From contig CAIMWY010000320.1 in assembly GCA_903845315.1 (NCBI GenBank), forward strand, positions 1-7,612: a stretch of DNA of 7,612 bases, read 5' to 3'. The DNA is from an uncultured Burkholderiales bacterium (GTDB lineage Bacteria; Pseudomonadota; Gammaproteobacteria; Burkholderiales; Burkholderiaceae). The notes under the pieces were generated by a model. That model was not told the origin of the DNA, did not search any database, and was given only the letters and a program-made list of their open reading frames with translations. Within the stretch, counting starts at the first letter, position 1. Every line of letters starts with the position of its first letter. The position numbers and the translations under genes are program-made. This document shows positions 4,685 to 7,612 of the stretch, piece by piece.

Positions 4685-5497
4685 ATGACAGGACGGATGC
4701 AAAACAAAGTGGTGCTGGTCACCGGTGCAGGCTCGGTGGGCCCGGGCTGGGGCAATGGACGGGCCATCACGGTGCGCATGGTGCAAGAAGGCGCCCGTGT
4801 GATGGCACTCGACCGGGAACACGATCGCCTAGAAGAAACCCTTTCTCGGGCCCAAGCCGTGATGGGCGTCAACCAAGGTCAAATCGCCTCGATGACCTGC
4901 GATGTCACCAGCAGTGCGTCAATTGCCAAAGCGGTTCGCGCCACGGTTGAAAAATTTGGCCGCATCGATGTGCTGATCAACAACGTCGGCGGATCGGCCC
5001 CCGGCGGCCCGGTGGAGATGAGCGAAGAAGTGTGGAACGCACAACTTGGCCACAACCTGACCAGCGTTTTTTTGATGTGCAAGCATGTGCTCCCCTTGAT
5101 GGAGGCGCAAGGCGCAGGCGCCATCGTCAACATGTCATCCACCTCGGGCATCCGTTGGACAGGTGCGGCGCAAGTGGCCTATGCTGCCACCAAAGCTGCC
5201 GTGATTCAAATGGGCCGCGTCATTGCCGTGCAGTACGCCAAAAAGGGCGTGCGCGTGAACACGGTGGTGCCCGGCCAGTTGCACACCCCGATGGTCGAAA
5301 CCCGCTTGGCCAAACAACGTGCAGGCGGTGATGTGCAAGCACTGCTGACCCAACGCCAATCACGCATTCCTTTGCCCTTCATGGGCGACGGCCAAGACAC
5401 CGCCAACGCGGTGCTGTATTTAGCCAGCGATGAGGCACGCTTCATCACCGGTACCGAAATCATCGTCGACGGCGGCATGTCGGTTCGCTGCGATTGA
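4685..5497 (+). CDS. Short-chain dehydrogenase/reductase (SDR), classical type
   Basis: A 270-residue Rossmann-fold oxidoreductase using NAD(H) or NADP(H). The cofactor loop is the extended form TGAGSVGPGWGNG at residues 13-25, seen in a known SDR subgroup. Asp43 (VMALDRE) at the end of the second strand suggests a preference for NAD(H). Other landmarks are CDVTS (72-76), NNVGG (99-103), Asn124, the SSTSG serine region (151-155), and the catalytic YxxxK at Tyr166/Lys170. The C-terminal FITGTEIIVDGGMSV is the standard SDR ending. The serine-to-tyrosine distance is one residue longer than usual unless Thr153 lines up with the catalytic serine. It starts 16 nt after the amidohydrolase stop and ends 16 nt before the Bug gene, so it belongs to the operon. 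It probably interconverts an alcohol and a ketone of the pathway; the substrate is unknown. Confidence 0.95.
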   Translation: MTGRMQNKVVLVTGAGSVGPGWGNGRAITVRMVQEGARVMALDREHDRLEETLSRAQAVMGVNQGQIASMTCDVTSSASIAKAVRATVEKFGRIDVLINNVGGSAPGGPVEMSEEVWNAQLGHNLTSVFLMCKHVLPLMEAQGAGAIVNMSSTSGIRWTGAAQVAYAATKAAVIQMGRVIAVQYAKKGVRVNTVVPGQLHTPMVETRLAKQRAGGDVQALLTQRQSRIPLPFMGDGQDTANAVLYLASDEARFITGTEIIVDGGMSVRCD

Positions 5498-5501
5498 TCA
5501 C

Positions 5502-5507
5502 AAGGAG
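5502..5507 (+). promoter_or_regulatory. Ribosome binding site deciding the second Bug start
   Basis: AAGGAG lies 6 nt before the ATG at 5514. It rules out the upstream in-frame ATG at 5430, which lies inside the SDR gene and would bury the signal peptide. Confidence 0.85.
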
Positions 5508-5513
5508 ACTGTC

Positions 5514-6482
5514 ATGACACTTTTGAAAACACGCCACCTGCACAAGTTGCTGGCCCTGAGTTTGTTGGCAGGCATGGCCACCTTCGCGTCTGCGCAAACC
5601 AAAGTGACACGCATCTTGGTGGCCTTTCCACCCGGAGGCCCCGTAGACTTTGTGGCCCGCACATTGACCGACCAACTCAGCAAAGAGCTGGGGCACCAAG
5701 TGATGGTCGAGAACAAGGCCGGTGCCAACGGCGCCATAGCCGCCGACACCATGCTCAAAGCACCTGCAGATGGCCAAACCTTGTGGCTCACTAGCGTGGG
5801 CGCAGTGGCCATCAACCCCTCGCTCTACCCCAACCTCGCCTACGACCCGGTGCGCGACTTGGCCCCCGTGTCGTTGGTGGTAAACAACGTGGAGATGTTG
5901 GTGGTCCACCCCAACAACCCCGTGAACAACCCGCAAGAGTTCATTGCCGCGGCCAAACTCAAGCGCATCACCATGGCCTCATCGGGCACGGGCAGCGTGC
6001 CGCACTTGGCCATGGAGTTGTTGGCTGACGCCACGCACACCGACTTGGTCCACATCCCCTACAAAGGCGCGGCACCCGCCATCACCGATGTCATGGCCGG
6101 ACATGTGGACGGTTTCTTTGGCGACATCCCGGGTCTCATGGGCCAAGTGCGCAACGGCAAACTCAAGCCTGTGGCCATTGCAGCCACACGCCGTCACCCG
6201 CTGTTTCCCGATGTCAAAACCTTCCAAGAAATTGGGGTTCCCGGCGTGGACTCGGACAACTGGTATGCGCTGTTTGCCCACAAGAACACGTCGCCCGCAG
6301 AACTTGAGCGCCTCAACCAAGCTGTGCGTCGCACCTTGGCCACCGAGAGCGTGCGCAACAAGCTGATTGCCTCGGGTGCCGAGCCAGCAGCCAACAGCGC
6401 TGCCGAGCTGAGCAGCTTGCTCAAAAGCGACATGGCCAAGTGGGGCCGGGTGATTCGTCTCAAAAAAATCACTGCCGATTAA
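5514..6482 (+). CDS. Bug/TctC-family tripartite tricarboxylate transporter substrate-binding protein
   Basis: A 322-residue periplasmic receptor. The signal peptide has a basic n-region (KTRHLHK), a hydrophobic core at about residues 12-22 and likely cleavage after FASA at residue 27. The mature part carries the family signature AFPPGGPVDFVAR (37-49), then VENKAGANGAIAAD, YDPVRDLAPVS, HIPYKGAAPAITDVMAGHVDG and, near the C-terminus, LERLNQAVRR, all typical of Bug proteins. It presumably captures the compound that the operon breaks down, most likely a carboxylate, for import by a TctAB-type transporter encoded elsewhere; none is in the window. It sits in mid-operon, 16 nt after the SDR gene and 20 nt before the CMD-family gene. 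It shares only family-level similarity with the Bug protein at 147-1133. The ligand cannot be deduced from sequence alone. Confidence 0.96.
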   Translation: MTLLKTRHLHKLLALSLLAGMATFASAQTKVTRILVAFPPGGPVDFVARTLTDQLSKELGHQVMVENKAGANGAIAADTMLKAPADGQTLWLTSVGAVAINPSLYPNLAYDPVRDLAPVSLVVNNVEMLVVHPNNPVNNPQEFIAAAKLKRITMASSGTGSVPHLAMELLADATHTDLVHIPYKGAAPAITDVMAGHVDGFFGDIPGLMGQVRNGKLKPVAIAATRRHPLFPDVKTFQEIGVPGVDSDNWYALFAHKNTSPAELERLNQAVRRTLATESVRNKLIASGAEPAANSAAELSSLLKSDMAKWGRVIRLKKITAD

Positions 6483-6502
6483 CTCTTCACTGCATTCACA
6501 CC

Positions 6503-7027
6503 ATGTCACACACTGCACGCATTAACCCCATCCCCCCCGGTACCCGTCCCGAATTGGCTGAACTTGAAGCCAAGATCGTGGCCAAACGCGGCAAGCTCAC
6601 ACCGCTCTACCAACACCTGCTCAACAGCCCCGACATGGCACAAGGCTGGGAAGAGTTCACCCGCGCTGTGCGCCAGCGCAACAGCTTGCCCGGCGACTTG
6701 CGCGAGCTGGTGATCTTGCGCGTGGCGGTGCTCAACCGCGCGCCCTACGAATTTGATGCCCATGTGCCATTCGCTTTGAAAGAAGGCATGGCCGCGCACA
6801 AAGTCGAGGCGGTCAAAGAAGCCGCCATCTCAAAAGCGTTCACTGAGCTGGAGCAACTGGTGCTCGAACTCACCGACACCATGACCCGCGACATCGAGGT
6901 ACCCGATGCCTTGTTTGCCCGCATCCATGAACATTTTCAGGGTCAAGCGCTGTTAGACCTGTGCATCACCATTGGGGCCTACAACATGGTCTCTCGCGTG
7001 TTGGTGGCCCTGCACATCGGGCACTGA
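6503..7027 (+). CDS. Carboxymuconolactone decarboxylase (CMD)-family protein, no redox cysteines
   Basis: A 174-residue all-helical protein of the CMD/AhpD-like superfamily. The core is LPGDLRELVILRVAVLNRAPYEFDAH at about residues 62-87, with the conserved glutamate and histidine (YEFDAH, Glu83/His87), followed by VPFALKEGM. The AhpD-type CxxC is absent, and the only cysteine is far downstream (LLDLCITIG), so it is unlikely to act as a peroxidase. It is longer than true 4-carboxymuconolactone decarboxylase (about 130 residues), and its exact reaction is unknown. In this family a decarboxylase, isomerase or lactone-handling role is plausible. The ATG at 6503 is used because the longer open frame begins inside the Bug gene; no good Shine-Dalgarno is present. 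It is 20 nt after the Bug stop and 1 nt before the next gene, so it belongs to the operon. Confidence 0.9.
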   Translation: MSHTARINPIPPGTRPELAELEAKIVAKRGKLTPLYQHLLNSPDMAQGWEEFTRAVRQRNSLPGDLRELVILRVAVLNRAPYEFDAHVPFALKEGMAAHKVEAVKEAAISKAFTELEQLVLELTDTMTRDIEVPDALFARIHEHFQGQALLDLCITIGAYNMVSRVLVALHIGH

Positions 7028-7028
7028 G

Positions 7029-7612
7029 ATGAGTTCACAGCTGTGTGATTCATTGCTGCTGAAAACCAGCAGTGCTTACCCACCGGGCAGCGTAGCGCGT
7101 TGGCACGAAACCATGACCGACACACCTTGGGACAAGGCCGTCGTGCAAAGTGTGGCCACGGCCAAAGCCGAAAACGGCCACCCCATGCACTACATCTACC
7201 TGCACCAGAGCCAAGCTAAAGAGGTCACCCGCAGCGAATGCCTTGCCTTTGAAAAGCGCTGGCATGCGCTGACCGGACATCACGCCGAAGTTTCCCGCTT
7301 GCGCGAGGCCTTGCGATGTGAAGGCGCCAGTTTTGGCAACACACCCGGTGTGCACTACGTGGTCGAGACCGACACCGATGAAGGCTGGCAGACGGAAATT
7401 TTCAATTGGTACGACCAAGAACACATGCCGGGCTTGGCCACCGTGCCCGGTTGCATATTGGCACGCCGACTGGTGAACTTGGACCATGCACCGCACTCAT
7501 ATGCCTGCTACGACTTGCTCACCCGAGACACCTTGGGCTCACCGCCTTGGCTGGCGGTGCGAGGTACCGCTTGGAGCGACATCTGCCGCCCACATTTCAC
7601 CAACACCTCACG
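7029..7612 (+). CDS. EthD/dimeric alpha-beta barrel-like protein, 3'-truncated by the window
   Basis: An open frame of 194 codons runs to the right edge without a stop. It starts 1 nt after the CMD stop (TGAGATG), pointing to translational coupling. The clearest motif is WYDQEHMPGLATVPG at residues 127-141, followed by CILARRL. This is the 'W-Y-x-x-E-H-x-P' helix and strand of EthD-like ferredoxin-fold proteins, which act as small dimeric barrels in breakdown of organic compounds, often with unclear reactions. The first half has a similar strand-helix plan (KTSSAYPPGSVARWHETM, then HYIYLHQ), suggesting two tandem ferredoxin-like domains. The visible end, TAWSDICRPHF, resembles the C-terminal strand of such proteins, so little is probably missing. 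Codon use and base composition match the rest of the operon. The fold call is fairly secure; the function is not. Confidence 0.75.
   Translation, partial: MSSQLCDSLLLKTSSAYPPGSVARWHETMTDTPWDKAVVQSVATAKAENGHPMHYIYLHQSQAKEVTRSECLAFEKRWHALTGHHAEVSRLREALRCEGASFGNTPGVHYVVETDTDEGWQTEIFNWYDQEHMPGLATVPGCILARRLVNLDHAPHSYACYDLLTRDTLGSPPWLAVRGTAWSDICRPHFTNTS

Noticed and set aside
3631..4872. Long minus-strand open frame (413 codons) opposite the amidohydrolase and the starts of the LysR and SDR genes
   Set aside because: It lies antisense to well-supported genes with clear family motifs, its translation resembles no protein family, and it is rich in His, Gly, Arg and Gln as expected for a shadow frame in GC-rich coding DNA.
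5430..5513. Upstream in-frame ATG extension of the second Bug protein
   Set aside because: It lies wholly within the SDR gene and would place 28 residues before a clear signal peptide. The AAGGAG site supports the ATG at 5514.
6474..6481. GCCGATTA, a near-perfect FliA -10 box just before the CMD-family gene
   Set aside because: The sequence 11 bp upstream (TCGTCTCA) has almost no match to the -35 consensus, and the site overlaps the last codons of the Bug gene within an operon.
147..6482. Idea that the two Bug receptor genes are a recent duplication
   Set aside because: Outside the family signature motifs the two proteins differ at most positions, so they are ordinary members of a large family.

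Overview
The window looks like chromosomal DNA of a Burkholderiales bacterium, probably Comamonadaceae or a close relative. This is inferred from moderately high GC, two orphan periplasmic receptors of the Bug/TctC type (greatly expanded in this order), and a LysR-controlled catabolic operon. No mobile element, tRNA, rRNA or CRISPR array is visible.

Left part (1-1929, all minus strand): three tightly packed genes read leftward. First is a 269-residue protein of unknown function, then a Bug/TctC solute receptor whose start overlaps the preceding stop by 14 bp, then (7 nt further on) the N-terminal piece of an NAD(P)H-dependent FMN reductase-like flavoprotein that runs off the left edge.

Middle (1930-2779): a 432-bp gene-free region separates the 269-residue protein from a divergently transcribed 123-residue paralogue. 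The two share an almost identical N-terminus, a pair of helical 'LKxGDLAxA' repeats and a similar C-terminal ending. The short gene is preceded by a sequence matching a sigma-28 (FliA) flagellar promoter with the exact 11-bp spacer, and is followed by a strong intrinsic terminator. The spacer also holds an imperfect 24-bp direct repeat and a cluster of competing inverted repeats.

Right part (2796-7612): a minus-strand LysR regulator faces a plus-strand operon of at least five genes. They encode a LigI-like (2-pyrone-4,6-dicarboxylate lactonase family) amidohydrolase, a short-chain dehydrogenase/reductase, a second Bug/TctC receptor, a carboxymuconolactone-decarboxylase-family protein without redox cysteines, and an EthD-like ferredoxin-fold protein that runs off the right edge. 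Intergenic gaps are 16, 16, 20 and 1 nt. The 97-bp LysR/amidohydrolase intergenic region carries two inverted repeats, both with an 8-bp spacer, which are good operator candidates.

Working model (inference): the right-hand operon takes up an aromatic-derived or lactone-type carboxylic acid, using the Bug protein as receptor and a transporter encoded elsewhere. It then oxidises or reduces it (SDR), hydrolyses a lactone or C-C bond (amidohydrolase), and possibly decarboxylates or rearranges the product (CMD and EthD-like proteins), under LysR control. The LigI-like enzyme keeps the catalytic core but differs at several substrate-pocket positions, so its substrate is probably not 2-pyrone-4,6-dicarboxylate. 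The paralogue pair in the middle is the least explained part of the window.
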